Shown: positions 11,449 to 23,233 of the stretch, one piece after another
Numbering within the stretch: the stretch's first letter is position 1
Layout of the letters: every line of letters begins with the position of its first letter
Source: Rhabdophis nuchalis
Taxonomy: Eukaryota; Chordata; Lepidosauria; Squamata; Natricidae
Length of the DNA: 64,000 nucleotides
Direction of reading: 5' to 3'
NCBI GenBank assembly: GCA_039707465.1
Contig: CM077644.1
Span: 187,798,462-187,862,461 of the forward strand
Notes under the pieces: model-generated
Databases searched by the model: none
The model's input: only the letters and a program-made list of their open reading frames with translations
What the model was told of the DNA's origin: nothing
Position numbers and translations under genes: made by a program

Positions 11449-11732
11449 TTGGGGGTTGAGAGAAACAAGTATAATATTATCAGCCCCTTTACTCCAAGAA
11501 AACCTGTCTAGTACCAATTTAACCCTTTCAGAATCTATGCCCCATAGTGGAATTTCTCACACTCAGTACAGAGGGGGAAAAAAAGATACCACAGAGGTAC
11601 TCCCAAAGTGACAGGAACAAAGGATTACAACGGTCTCTAATTATTCCTGTCTCTTGTAGCCACTACGCAGCCACTACCCAGAATTTTTTGAAATGTCTTA
11701 TTTAAAAAACTATGACTTCTTATCTGTTAAAT

Positions 11733-11958
11733 CAGTGGTAGTCAACCTGGCCCCTACTGCCCACTAGTGGGCATTCCAGCTTTCATTGTGGGTGGTAGGA
11801 GTTTTGTCCGATCCTGAAGCACTTTCCTTTTTTCTAATTTAATTGACTTCCTACTTTATAAATCACCATTACTGTGAAACCGGTGGGCGGTTAGAAAATT
11901 TTACTACTCACAGAGATACAAAAGTGGGCGGTAGGTTTAAAAAGATTGACTACCCCTG
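11733..11958. mobile_element. hAT-type MITE (226 bp)
   Basis: Ends CAGTGGTAGTCAACCT and AGATTGACTACCCCTG are inverted repeats. A perfect 8-bp duplication TGTTAAAT flanks them at 11725-11732 and 11959-11966. There is no coding capacity. Confidence 0.88.
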
Positions 11959-12115
11959 TGTTAAATGATCCAGTCCATAGACTTCTGCTCTATACAACTG
12001 GGGTCAAATTCACTTTTCAGCGCTAAAGAAAACCAGTAAATTTACTCTAAAGCACTACATATTAATAAAATGTAGTAACATTAATTACTGTATAGCCAAG
12101 TACTTCATATACCAA

Positions 12116-12468
12116 GAGAGGGCCTTCTCTGTGGCAGGCCCGACCCTCTGGAATGACCTTCCCCCCGACATTAGAACGACCACGGACCTCCGCTCCTTCC
12201 GCCAGAAACTCAAAACCCACTTGTTTCATCTAGCCAGCCTGGCCTAATTCCAGCTTTCCGACCTCAGTTTGTATTTTTTAATTCTGTGATTTGGTTTTAA
12301 GGTTAAGTTTTTAATTTTTATAAATTTGTACAGGGGTTTATTTAATTCGATTTTAGTTATATGTATTATTGATTGTAATGGTTTTAATTTGTACCTGTAC
12401 ACCGCCCCCAGTCCCTTCGGGGAGAGGGGGTGGTCTAGAAGTCCAATAAATAATAATAATAATAATAA
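12116..12468 (+). mobile_element. L2-type LINE 3' end (5'-truncated)
   Basis: The segment begins in the C-terminal coding region (GGCCTTCTCTGTGGCAGGCC, then CTCTGGAATGACCTTCC), passes the ORF end near 12246 and the family 3'UTR, and ends with the hairpin (AGTCCCTTCGGGGAGAGGGG) and a (TAA)n tail at 12447-12468. Confidence 0.85.
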
Positions 12469-13537
12469 CTTGCAACTTTAAAATGACATTCTTGTCTTCA
12501 AAATCCATAAGAGAATGCTTTTTCTTGCCTTTCATGCCAATTGGGCAAAGAAAGAAGAGATGAGGTAGCTGGATATGGCTAAGGAAGTTATCTTTAGTGT
12601 ACACAATATTTTTCTGGCATATGCCTCTGTATTTTGATAAAATAATGTATTTTCAAACTCAACATGTCGATATAATTGTTCTACTGGGGATCAGCTCCAT
12701 TCACATGAATGGGATGCATTCTAGCAGAACTAAAAGTAATTCAGCCAAAACCTATTTAGAAGTAGAGAATTTTGCCTCAATGGAAAGAAGATAAAACATG
12801 TATTTGTCAGGTCTGAATATACAACCATCCAAACTTTTGACTAGAGGGAATAAATCCTATATCATGACTGAGTAGCAAAACAAAAAGTTCAGAAAACAGC
12901 TCAAAAAGCCAACACCAAAATAAAGAAGACAGCTGCCTGACAGCTGTTTTTGTCAAGGAAATCATTTCACTTGTTTGTAAAATTTCCTGAGGCAAAAAAT
13001 TAGATAACTGGCAGTTCTTTAGTGATTACACCAATGTTCCAAAAGTCAGTTAAATTATAAACTTATCACAAACAATGCCAATTTTATGTGGTGGCAATAA
13101 CAAATGACAAGTCGCACAAGGAATAATTAACACATGAATGTTCAACATTAGAAACAAGCACACTTGTTCCTCTATTGCAACTTACAGAGAGCCATTTGCT
13201 GACTATCTGTAGTCCAACCCTTGGTTTCACTCAAGCAGTCTTAGCCTGACTTGACCTAATTTTAGGTTGAAGATCTGGTAAGAATCCAAAGAAGCACAGC
13301 TGAGGTAATTAAACTGTTGGAAGACCATCACATTTTAAAAATGAAGTAAGTTATGAAGTTGCTCAGGGTACATTTCTAATATTCTAAATATTAGATGCAT
13401 ACAAATTGTGATTTAAGGATTGGGTGAACCTCCCCAAAAGTGACCAAACATTTAAATTTCAAACAATATTTAAAGAGACAAGGCATCAGCCAATTAAAGC
13501 CAAAGAAATATAGCTATTATGAAAAGGAGCTTCAATC
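12469..13537. other. No gene recognised
   Basis: Only short random open frames occur here; no repeat family was identified. Confidence 0.5.
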
Positions 13538-13553
13538 AACAATTTTGTTAAGT

Positions 13554-13559
13554 GTGCTC

Positions 13560-13600
<41 letters not shown>
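13554..13600 (+). pseudogene. 3'-truncated U6 snRNA retrocopy
   Basis: The 47 bases begin GTGCTCGCTTCGGCAGCACA and continue through ATTGGAACGATACAGAGA, which is the 5' end of vertebrate U6 snRNA without a visible substitution. The rest of U6 (AGATTAGCATGGCC onwards) is absent. Identical 15-bp sequences ACAATTTTGTTAAGT lie directly on both sides (13539-13553, 13601-13615), marking a target-site duplication. There is no poly(A). Without the 3' part and without an upstream PSE/TATA arrangement it cannot act as a U6 gene. It was most likely made by LINE machinery acting on U6 RNA. Confidence 0.92.
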
Positions 13601-13601
<1 letters not shown>

Positions 13602-13996
13602 CAATTTTGTTAAGTAAAAAAGGCTGCTTTTCAACAGTTTTTTTATAATTTAAAATGCTTAGATGCTAAGCAATATATAAAAGATTTCCTCCTGATGGAA
13701 AGCATCAGAACAAATGCTAAATAAAAAGTGTCATATTATAGACACTTTTTACTTGAAGTGAAAAGTCACAACAAACTTTGAATTTGCTATGTGGAAATGC
13801 AAAATATGAAATAATCTGATGCAAAGATGCAAGACTTCAGCCTGTGTATTTGAGTTTTTGAGTGGCCTCTCGCAGGCTACATATTCAAAAAGAATAATAA
13901 ATATAAGCAGGGAGATAAATTAAGATTATTTTAATTTTAATGAAGATTAAATCAAAATTTGATTTAAATTTAAATTTCATTTGTTAAAAAACTATA

Positions 13997-14566
13997 TAAT
14001 AATAATAATAATAATTTTAATACTTATAAACCGCTCCCTCTCCCCATGGGGACTCGGGGCGGTGCACAGGTAGAATAAAAACAATAAAAAATATACAAAC
14101 AGTTCTAAAACCAAATTAAACTTAACCTGTGCTAAAATTCCCATAAAACTAACTATGCTAAAAGCTACCCAATAAAAACCCCAAGACAGGGAGACTATCC
14201 CAGGCCGGCCAGACAGAAAAAGTGAGTTTTTAATTTAAGACGGAAGGAGCGGAGGTCCGTGGTCGTTCTAATATCGGGGGGAAGGTCGTTCCAGAGGGCC
14301 GGGCCCACCACAGAGAGAGCCCTTCCCCTGGGCGTCGCCCGCTGACAGAGTCTAGTGGACGGCACCCGGAGAAGTCCCTCTCTGTGGGAGCGAATCGGCC
14401 GTGAGGATGTATGAGGCAGGATCCGATCCCGCAGATAGCTAGGTCCCGAGCCATGGAGCGCTTTAAAGATGATAATTAACACCTTGAAGTGCACCCGGAA
14501 GACGACAGGTAGCCAGTGCAGCTCGCGCAAGAGCGGTGTTACGTGGGTAGACCTTGCGGTCCCCAT
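13997..14566 (-). mobile_element. L2-type LINE 3' fragment
   Basis: On the minus strand the open piece 14195-14560 encodes the C-terminal domain (TPLLRELHWLPVVFRVHFKV, SHREGLLRVPSTRLCQRATP, GPALWNDLPPDIRTTTDLRS) up to the stop. The 3'UTR, the hairpin with a CCCCATGGGG core at 14043-14052, and a (TTA)n tail follow. The frame is intact in this part, so the copy is fairly young. It is 5'-truncated at about 14566. Confidence 0.88.
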
Positions 14567-14581
14567 AATTAATATAATTAT

Positions 14582-14660
14582 TAATTTTTTGTTTATGAAA
14601 TTTATTTGCCACCCATCTAGCCACAAGGTGACCAGGCAGTTTACAAGCTTAAAAGCAAAA
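14582..14660 (-). mobile_element. Old LINE 3' tail fragment
   Basis: On the minus strand the sequence passes through a degenerate GC stem (CTGCCTGGTCACC, then GATGGGTGGCAAATAAAT). This resembles the end of an older L2/CR1-type element. It is short and family assignment is weak. Confidence 0.4.
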
Positions 14661-14779
14661 CATCTATAAAATGTGTATTTGTGTATCTATATGTATGTAT
14701 GTATGTACACACACAAGTATATAGTAATAATTAAATTATAAATTATTGTAAAGAAAGGGGAAAGGAAGTAACAAGATAT

Positions 14780-16737
14780 GCAGGTTGAGGTTGTGACTCT
14801 TGATAGCCCTCTTTTAAGGAAGAGCACCTAGTGTGCTTGCTCAGGGAAATTAAGGATTCCATGAGGGAATCTGCACAATTTCTCCAAGCTGGATGGTCGG
14901 ATCCAGCAGGAAAGGGAACATGTCAGCGACCTGAGATGATCAGCCACCCGGACATGACAGCTTATGCAGCATTGGACATGCGAAGGGGCTGAGCCCCGGA
15001 TGTTCTAAAGCAGGGGGAACTCCAGGCACCTAGTTGGAAGTAACTGGAATCCTACTCAAGGACACAGTGTGTCTTGAAACTCACCTTGAATGGGTGAATG
15101 CATTGTCACTGGCACTTTGGTCTTGTGCAATGCATTCTGAAGGAGGGAATGAGGTTATCAGGGAATGAGGGAATGTGGTTATTTCCTTTTGAAATGATGT
15201 TTGGGAGGCCAACAGTAGTAGGTGCTAATTTGAAAGATCACATATGGCACCTAGTCAATTAGGGGCCTCATGGGTGAACCAAATGGTGAGAGAATTAAAC
15301 CAACAAATACAAGGAATCCAAAAATATTGTGTGTCCCTCAGTCTACCATGTCTAGTCACCTCTAGTCATAATATTCAGGTGGTAAACAGATTATGGGTAA
15401 AACGGTGGAAAGCGAACAATTTGACAATTGGGAGGCAGACCAGGTTGAGGCCCAACATTTAGTGCTTGAAGAAGCACCCCCTATAACTGTCCTACCGGCA
15501 ATGGGCAGGCTACATACGGGCCAGAAGAGGCCCTACTGAAATCACCCCTGGAAGCTGATTTCTCGACGTACGGCCGAAGATTTGGAGGAGGAAGACAACA
15601 TTCTATTTATTAGATATAAGACATATTAGAAAGTTCGAGCACCTGTCAGGGAAAGGCAAGCCAAATATTCGTAGTCATAACTGCATTATCTCTTGCTTTA
15701 GTGAGTGCGCTTGCCCTTATTGTGATTTGTTGTATTGGATATTCATTCTTTTGGGATTGCCTCTTCTTTGGAAAGACGGGTACTGTATCTTTGAGAAACC
15801 AGGGAGTGGGCTCTCTGTAGTACTGTGTTAGTCCTAGGGCTCTGGACATTGTATGTTACGAACAAGAGGTGGTTTTGTGGAATGCCTAAGACTGATATTG
15901 CCCTTCCCCAAATCATAAATAACCCCCGCCTTCTCCCTAATGTGGTGATTCTGTAGGTTAAGAGAGTTGTGTTTGGCGACGTTTTGTTAAAGGACAATTA
16001 TTGGTTTTGGCTGTTATTGGCAAAGGGCCTGTTAAATGACAAGGTCCTGAATATTAGTTCCCAATGTTGTGTGGATGCCTGAACGACCCCCTTGCCCTTG
16101 AAGGAGGTTCTGAGGATGTTGAGAACCCCAAGGAACAGGGCGGGATCAGGTCAAAGGGTGTGGACGCTTTGGGACAGGTGCGTTCCTGCAAAAGGTGCAT
16201 CATCTATGCATGGGGAGGGAATGGTAGGCCAAACCCAAGACCAAAGGTCAAGCATTTGACCATCCTGGTATCAACTGAGAAAAGATGCATATATGTTCAA
16301 AATATTGGAACTGGGTCCAGTCTGACCCTGTCTTGGGTCAAAATTGTTGAGTGTGTTTGTCTACTGGCCCTTCATCTTACAATGCTGTTCCAGATGGATG
16401 AAACGGGAAAAGTCATTAAACAACTAGCCATTAATGTGCAGCAGTTTTGTTGGCCAGGAGGGATCTCGCCTCTGCCTTTGGCTCCTGGTTCCCCTAATTG
16501 CCAGGCCTCCAGGCCATGGTCACTCTCATTGGGCTTATTGCTGCAGGCTGTGTCATTCTCCCTTGTATCCTCCCTATTTTTGTATGAACCATTTCAAACG
16601 CTGTTTCCTTATTGGTAGAGGAGAATGCTAAGGTTAGGGCAATGGCTATATCGTATTGGCTACAGAAGGTCCAAACTTTAACATTTGTGAAACTCCACTG
16701 TAATCTTTTGATTATGGTGGACTTCCAAAGGGGGGAA
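14780..16737 (+). mobile_element. Internal remnant of an endogenous retrovirus (3' part, env-like)
   Basis: This lies directly upstream of an LTR and ends in a polypurine tract AAAGGGGGGAA (16727-16737), the plus-strand primer site of retroviruses. The reading frames are broken by many stops and shifts. Two hydrophobic stretches are visible in plus-strand frames. One near 15655-15765 resembles an N-terminal membrane segment. One near 16518-16590 is followed by a polar tail and fits an Env transmembrane anchor close to the 3' end. A 184-codon open piece at 16064-16618 overlaps the region in another frame and is not a host gene. No gag, protease or RT motif and no 5' LTR were found, so the 5' half is missing. 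Genus is not assignable from what is seen. Confidence 0.6.
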
Positions 16738-17260
16738 TGTGGCAGAGGGGCCAGGGACCCCAATTCCTGGACCCTGGGTTAACCCTGACCCCTTGGGAGA
16801 TTTGCCTGCTTGCCCTTTGGGCAGCTTGGGCAAGATGTGTGGGTGTACTTCTCTGTTCTTAAAAGTTCTCAAAGTATTACAAATATTGCTGAAACTTTGC
16901 TTCAAGAGATGGAAAGAGGAAGTAACTGGGGGGAGAAGGGGAGGTGTAAACCCTATATTGGAACTATAGTTGGCATTAAACAAATGACTATGCATTTATA
17001 GGACACGTATTAATTTTTGCTATTAACTTCTGTTTCTGTACTATTCCAAAGTTAACTTCTGCTTTTATCCATATGTGTTTCTGTATTAAGGACGAAGGTA
17101 TAAAACTAACTCCCTGGGCGTTGCCCAGGCAGTTCAGTCTTCAGTGCGAGAGCACTCTGAACTCTTGACATGTCAATAAATCCTGTTTCTCTATTACCTT
17201 TGTGGTCTCTCGTTCCTTCGTTAGAACCAGTCTGTGGTGTGCCTGGTTTTTGCCGCTACA
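16738..17260 (+). mobile_element. Retroviral LTR (523 bp)
   Basis: The LTR starts TGTGGCAG directly after a polypurine tract and ends CCGCTACA, so it has the canonical TG...CA ends in an imperfect inverted repeat. It contains a TATA box (17099-17106) and, 70 bp on, an AATAAA signal (17175-17180), with a GT/T-rich stretch after it. This gives a U3-R-U5 layout with a U3 of about 390 bp. Two hairpins lie between TATA and AATAAA. No second LTR copy is present in the window. Confidence 0.82.
17099..17180 (+). promoter_or_regulatory. LTR core promoter and polyadenylation signal
   Basis: TATAAAAC at 17099-17106 is followed by the hairpins CTGGGC-GTT-GCCCAG (17114-17128) and AGTTCAG...CTGAACT (17131-17163), then AATAAA at 17175-17180. 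Transcription would start about 25-30 bp after TATA, placing the second hairpin at or near the start of R. Confidence 0.75.
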
Positions 17261-18193
17261 AGGTGAGATCTGCTATTAGTCCAGCAACACCCCCACTGAC
17301 AATTTCCCACAGGGCCCCCAAGCCAACTGGCATAGCCAGGTTTGCAGGTCCTTAAAAAATTTGGTGGTGGTCAAGGGTTCTAAGAGCCTAATCCCTACAT
17401 ATAAAACTGAGATCTCTGAAAATGTGCTTCTGTTCATTAAATACGTAGGTTTCTTATTTATCAAAACATTTTCAAGCCATTTAAATTAAATCATTAGTCC
17501 ATTCTGTTTTTAATTTATTAAAAAATAAGCACCTAACAACTTAAATATTATTTTGTTTTATAAATTAGTTATGGAAAAAGCATAGATTTTTATATAATTT
17601 GGGCAATAATTCATTTAAAAAAGAAAAAAACATCAGAATAATTTACACAAAATTATCTTTATATAGGCATAATTTGGATATGATGATATAAAAAAATAAA
17701 ATGTTAACCTATTTTAATAGCCTTTCAAAATATTGGAGAAATGCTGCCACCATCTGAGCACATATAAAAAATTAAAATAAAAAAACATGAAATTAGTATG
17801 AATTCTAAACATTATATTCCATTTTTCCCTAGAACTAAAAACTAAGTTAAGTAGCCCTGCCCTCCAAATAGAAAAATCTTTCTTTTCCTAATATATGTAT
17901 ACAATGTATACAAATTTAATAAACTAACTAACTAACTAACTAGACCTCATTTTTATAATCTCCTGAACTCTCCTTGGCCATATTGCCAAAGTTTGATGGT
18001 GAATTGACAGGCGCAATAAAAGTATAGTATAAATAGGAGATATTACATTAACAAATGAGTGTGAATAAAATCCCCTACACCCATACAATTTTTTTAAAAA
18101 AAATTCCAACTTCAACCAAATGTATTATGTGTTCATGTCCATTATACATTGCTCGCAAATGTAAATAATGTTTAACATTTTACCTTAGGAATA
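17261..18193. other. No gene recognised; short (AACT)n at 17920-17942
   Basis: Flank of the LTR, AT-rich, with a small AACT tandem repeat and no coding signal. Confidence 0.5.
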
Positions 18194-18562
18194 CAGGTAG
18201 TCCTTGAATTACTACCACAATTGAGACCATTTCTGCTGCTAAGCAAAACAGTTATTAAGTGAGTTTTGACCCATCTTATGTCCTTTCTTGCCACAGTAGT
18301 TAAGTGAATCATTGCAGTTGTTAAGTAAGTAACATCGTTGTTAAGTGAATCTGGTTTCCTTATTGACTTTGCTTATCAGACAGTGGCAAAAAATGATCGC
18401 ATGGCCCTAGGTTACTGCAACCCTCATAAATGTGAGACAGTTGCCAAGTGTATAAATTTTGCTCACCTGACCAGAGGGATGCTGCAATGATTGTAAGTGT
18501 TAAAACTGCCACAAGTCACTTTTTGCAGTTGTAACTTCAAACACTCATCAACTGAACTTTTT
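18194..18562 (+). mobile_element. Non-autonomous DNA transposon (probably hAT), partial
   Basis: It begins with the terminal-repeat-like CAGGTAGTCCTTGAATTAC and continues through repeated TTAAGTGA motifs. The body matches that at 30911-31290 through shared TGTTAAGTGAATCTGG and CTTTGCTTRTCAGA segments. The 3' terminal repeat is missing or decayed. An isolated matching end (GAGGACTACCTG) occurs at 63379-63409. Confidence 0.65.
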
Positions 18563-21500
18563 ACTCTTTTTCTACACTGTATAAAATGTTGCTCATCTTG
18601 AAAACACCTAGTTAGTCTATAATATTTAACCTTGATTATTTGATTGTATTTTTTTCTGGTTCAAATGTGCAACCTCTTGTTTCTAATTTTAATGTTGCTT
18701 CTTACTTCATTTATCTTACCTTTTGCTTTGCTAAGTCTTTTCTCTTTCTCCTTCAGTTATCACTGACTCCTCCCATATACATACATATACATACATACAT
18801 ACATGCATACAGAGAAAGAGAGAAAGACAGAGAGACAGAGACAGAGAACTGTACATACATATTCTTTTTCCAAAACTTTTTCCCATAATCTTACTTTGCC
18901 TCTCTTAAGGTGTATGCCAATTGCTCACAAATAAAGCAAGGAACAGTACTTTTTTGTGCTTTACAAAAGGTATTGAATATGTTTTTATGGCTTGTACTTC
19001 AAAGTGACACTTTATTCTCATTTATTTCATACATCTTTTCCTATTTTTTAAATATATGCATTTTGGCTTCTGCTCTTGCTTTCTCTCTGACCATATATGC
19101 CCCTTAGTCTATACTTTTTGATCTACATTAGATACTTTTGCAGCCAATTCTCATGATGTGCCTAAATGTTAAATGAAAGCTCGCTAATTTTTATCAAATT
19201 GCTTCCAGCTAATTTTGATTTCTCTCCTTTTTGTGAGCTTTCTCATTTCATTATATTCCTCTTTTTTACTGCAATCTTGTAAGTTTGTTTAATTTGCATT
19301 GCCTACTTCTTGAGTCATTGTACTTAAAAACTGGTTCTACGTAATTATCTGTTACTGATATATAAACTGAAACCAATGATGACAAATGGAAATATGAGTT
19401 TATGTGTTTTATATATTTAATGATAATGCTAGAAGTTATGTTAAATCAATTCAACTCTCAGTAAGCAATAAAGTTTACATCTGTGTCACTTTAGATCCTT
19501 AAAGTTATTCCCTGAATTTACAGGCAAGATAAATCTGTTTCTGTTTATATTTGATATTTCTACTGAAGTCCATGTACCTACCCTTTTTGAGGTAAATCTA
19601 ATAGTGCCTGTCTAAACATATCTATCTGAACTTAAACAAGTGATAAATTAAAGTAAACAAAGAAAAAGCCTTTTGAACTCTGTGGCCTTTCAGTAAAAAA
19701 GATAACTCATTCAATTTCCATGCCCTCATGAACAAAGTTTTGTCTTGGAATTTTTACAACTGCAGACGTTTTCATAAAAGTTATATGCCAATATTTACTA
19801 TTCTAAGAAAAAACAGTCCCTCTAAAGAATTACTAATGTTGGACAGAGAAACAATTTCATCTTTTTATAATCCCTGGATAATACTTTTAATGGATTATCC
19901 CTGGATAATCTTTTAATAATCCCTGGATATTACATATTTATTTAATCCTCTTTTATAGCCAAATGGTATTTGTTCAGTTCTTTTGATCAATGTATTATAT
20001 TTTATGTTCTTTATTTTAATAGAAAATGTATTCTTAAACTAGTTGAGATTACAATGTCAAGGTACATATGTACAATTTTTAATAACATGTGCTATATATA
20101 CCTCAACGTATTTAAGAGAAATTGAAATGTATCCATCTCATTTGCAGGAGGGAAAAAAACTGGATAAAAGCAAAATCAAGACATTAAATTAGATCAGGTA
20201 ATATTTTGTAAAATTCTATAAATACAGCAACTTCCCATGTGGATCTCTATTGTCATAAGCAACACCAACAAATATGATAGTATATAAAAATTATCCAATC
20301 TATTACTTCTTTAACACATGCAATTTGTGGGACAATTGCAGCCCTTCCAGCAACTCAAGATCATCTTGATGTAATTTAGCAACAAAATGATAATTTCTCG
20401 ATGGAGTAATTTTCAACTTAGTGAAATGATTCTATGAAGCCAGCACAATCCTCCCTACATTTAAAATCTCTCAAGTCAAGTGAAACTGACCATGAAAAAA
20501 TTGTTATCCATTCTAGAAGGGCTCAGGCCATCCAATTTGAATGGAAGGAAGCTTAAACCTAACAACTTTTGTACATAACTAGAACAAAGCATAAGGTATT
20601 TTGGTCTTGTATAGCATTGTATCCATAGTCTAGGAAACCTTTTTTTAAAAGGCCCCATGTAAAAATGCTCTCAAATAATGAAATGCATTCCATAGTTTTG
20701 AATGATATTAGTATATCTTTCTCCCCAAGCTAAATAGTATGAATCTAAACAACCAAACTAAACCACAGGTCTACATTTTATCTAATTTTCTTTATAAACT
20801 TTATCAAATCTGGCAATTCCACAAGACTTAGTAAGAATAAATTGAAATAACTCAGTTCCCACAAAACATTGGCAAGCTATATTCAATGTTCTTCGGGAGA
20901 AACCTAACTCTGAAATACAAGCCAATGATGTCTTCATAGCTTTATTCATAGCTTTATTCTACAGATTACATCCAGCAAACCACAAGAAGCAGGAAATGTT
21001 CATTTTAAATACCATTGGCGCACTTCAGGCTCAAAGCCACTGTCAGCAACATCCTTATTCTATATATTTACATTAATAACCCTAAATAGAAACAGTAACT
21101 GCTTTCTTTTAAATCAATCCATAATTTTGCATTTCTTCTGTTTCTAGGATTTTAGCCTTTCTATCTACTTACCTGTACACTTTATGCAGTCAAGGGACCT
21201 GTACTATTCTTATTGGATCTAATTCTAATTTTCCTTAAATCTGCTAAAATCATATTAAAAATGTCTGCCAGCACCAAATATCTATCTACGAAACCAGGAT
21301 TTTGGAGCACATGAAAGTGGTCACAGAATCCCACAGTATCTTGCCTTACATATAAGCACAGTTTGGTATTAAGTACAAGAGCTTTAGATTGATAAGTTTC
21401 CTACTCTAGTTGATCATTAGAAGACTGGAAGCTTTAATAAGAATTTCTCATTATATCCAGACCAGAAATTTTAATGTTAAGAAATCAAAACTATCCATCT

Positions 21501-22247
21501 TAATTTAAAAGTTTCATAAAGCACAGTTAACTCTTATGTTCTCAGACATCCCCCCTTGTAATAATAACATAAGAGCAAACTTGATGTGAAAAACAGGCGT
21601 TGATGGAAGGTTAAACATTCCCAGGCTACATTCTTAACCTCAAATGCAGTATCCCTAGACTTAAAAGAAGAATAGAAGCTGGCAGAATAAGGTACACATT
21701 ATTTATTACATCTAATTTAGCTTTATATCTAAAGAAAAACATTAATAAATAATTTGCAAATACAATATAGCGTCTTTACATTGTATTATTTTATGGTATA
21801 TACTGAAAAGGTAATCTGGAATTAAAGAAAAGTAACAGAAATAGAGCACTTGGATCATAGTGATTCCTGCATTTAAGCAGTTATACAAGCAAAGAAGAGT
21901 GTCAGTACTCCTCAATAATGGGTATAATTTAAAAAATAAATAGAAACTTAATGTGTGTATTGTTCAAGCAGTGAATTTCCCTGCCTGCAAGGGAGGGGGG
22001 GGAGATCAGAATTAGTCATATTAACTGGTTCTCATGCAAATAATTTCTTAGGAATTGGATGGGTTTTCTGAGGTCATATTCATACAAATCAGTTTCTCCA
22101 ACACTAATGTTCTCCAGAAGTATTAAATTATAGCTCCTGTAGTCGCCATAGCTTTATTGCAGTTTAACAAGGATGAAAGACACCAAGTTGGGGGAAACTG
22201 ATATGCACATTTATATCCATTTAGCTAATAACTGCTAATCCCATTCA
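18563..22247. other. No gene recognised
   Basis: AT-rich DNA with a CATA/GAGA-rich simple tract at 18774-18850 and small tandem duplications (TAATCCCTGGATA units near 19870-19930; ATAGCTTTATTC twice near 20937-20961). No conserved open frame is present. Confidence 0.5.
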
Positions 22248-22254
22248 ATCGGTC

Positions 22255-23224
22255 ATGGGGAGGGGCAGGGGCAGCGGGAGACAGGATGTCCACCGCAGGT
22301 TGGGGGACTGGGGCCGCTGGTTACGAGCAGTCACTTGCCCAAACCCCCTGTGCTCCACTCGTGGGCTAGGCGGTCAGGGACCACAGAGCCAGGGCCCCAG
22401 GCTGATGTTCTGCAATGCCAGGTCCGTGGTGAACAAAGCCCCCCTCATTAATGACCTTGTGTCAGAGGGGGACCCAGACCTGGTGGGAATTACGGAGACC
22501 TGGTTGGGCCCCGAGGGCGGTTTACCCCTCGTGGAAATGTGCTCACCAGGCTACCGTGCATTTCATCAGCCTCGGGTCCTAGGCAGGGGTGGGGATGGTG
22601 GTTATTGTTAAGGAAGGTCTCAATCTGAGGGAGACCACTGTCCCACAGACGACCGGCTGTGAGTCCCTCTACGTGAAGTGGGGCCTAGGGAGGCAGTTGG
22701 GCTTGCTGATTGTATACCTGGCTCCCCGCTATGTAACAGCAGCCCTGCCTGAGCTGCTCAAGGTGATCGCCGAGATGGCGGTTGAGACCCCCAGACTGGT
22801 AGTCATGGGGGATTTCAACCTGCCATCGGCGGGCGAAACATCCGAGGCAGCTCAGGAGTTCATGGCTTCCATGACCGCCATGGACCTGACCCAAGTAGTT
22901 CAGGGCCCCACTCACGAGGGGGAACACACGCTGGATCTCATTTTTGTCTCTGGGCAGTGGAGAAGTGATCTTGGAACAGGGGATTTAGCCATTGTACCCT
23001 TGTCATGGACAGAACACTCTCTCATTCGGATGGACTTTCCAACCGTCACAACCCACCGCGGGGAGGCGGAACCGGAGATATCGAGATGGTTCCGCCCCAG
23101 GCGCCTGATGGACCCTGAAAGGTTCCAGAGGGAGCTTGGGCCAATACCTGTGTCTTTGCCCCGCGACTCGACTGAGAACCTAGTGGCCGCATGGTATAGT
23201 GCGGCCACGGGGGCCTTGGACTGA
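22255..23224 (+). pseudogene. L2 apurinic endonuclease domain (broken)
   Basis: The endonuclease nicks target DNA to prime reverse transcription. Two frames carry its motifs in order: FCNARSVVNK and DPDLVGITETWL in the first, then LIVYLAPRY, VVMGDFNLPSAG and a TEHSLIRMDF segment in the second. The last corresponds to the SDH-type catalytic motif with Asp replaced by Glu, so activity would be doubtful even with the frame restored. The frame changes near 22590 in a G-rich stretch, and a TGA stop at 23222 ends the second piece. Confidence 0.85.
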
Positions 23225-23233
23225 GTCGCGCCC

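Noticed and set aside
12896..12960. Small inverted repeat GACAGCTGCCTGACAGCTGT
   Set aside because: It is short and isolated with no flanking duplication or partner; likely chance.
13554..13600. Functional U6 snRNA gene
   Set aside because: More than half of the RNA is missing and no U6-type upstream promoter is present; the flanking duplications mark it as a retrocopy.
16064..16618. 184-codon open frame as a host gene
   Set aside because: It lies inside the retroviral remnant, just before its polypurine tract and LTR, in a different frame from the membrane-anchor-like segment; no host family resemblance.
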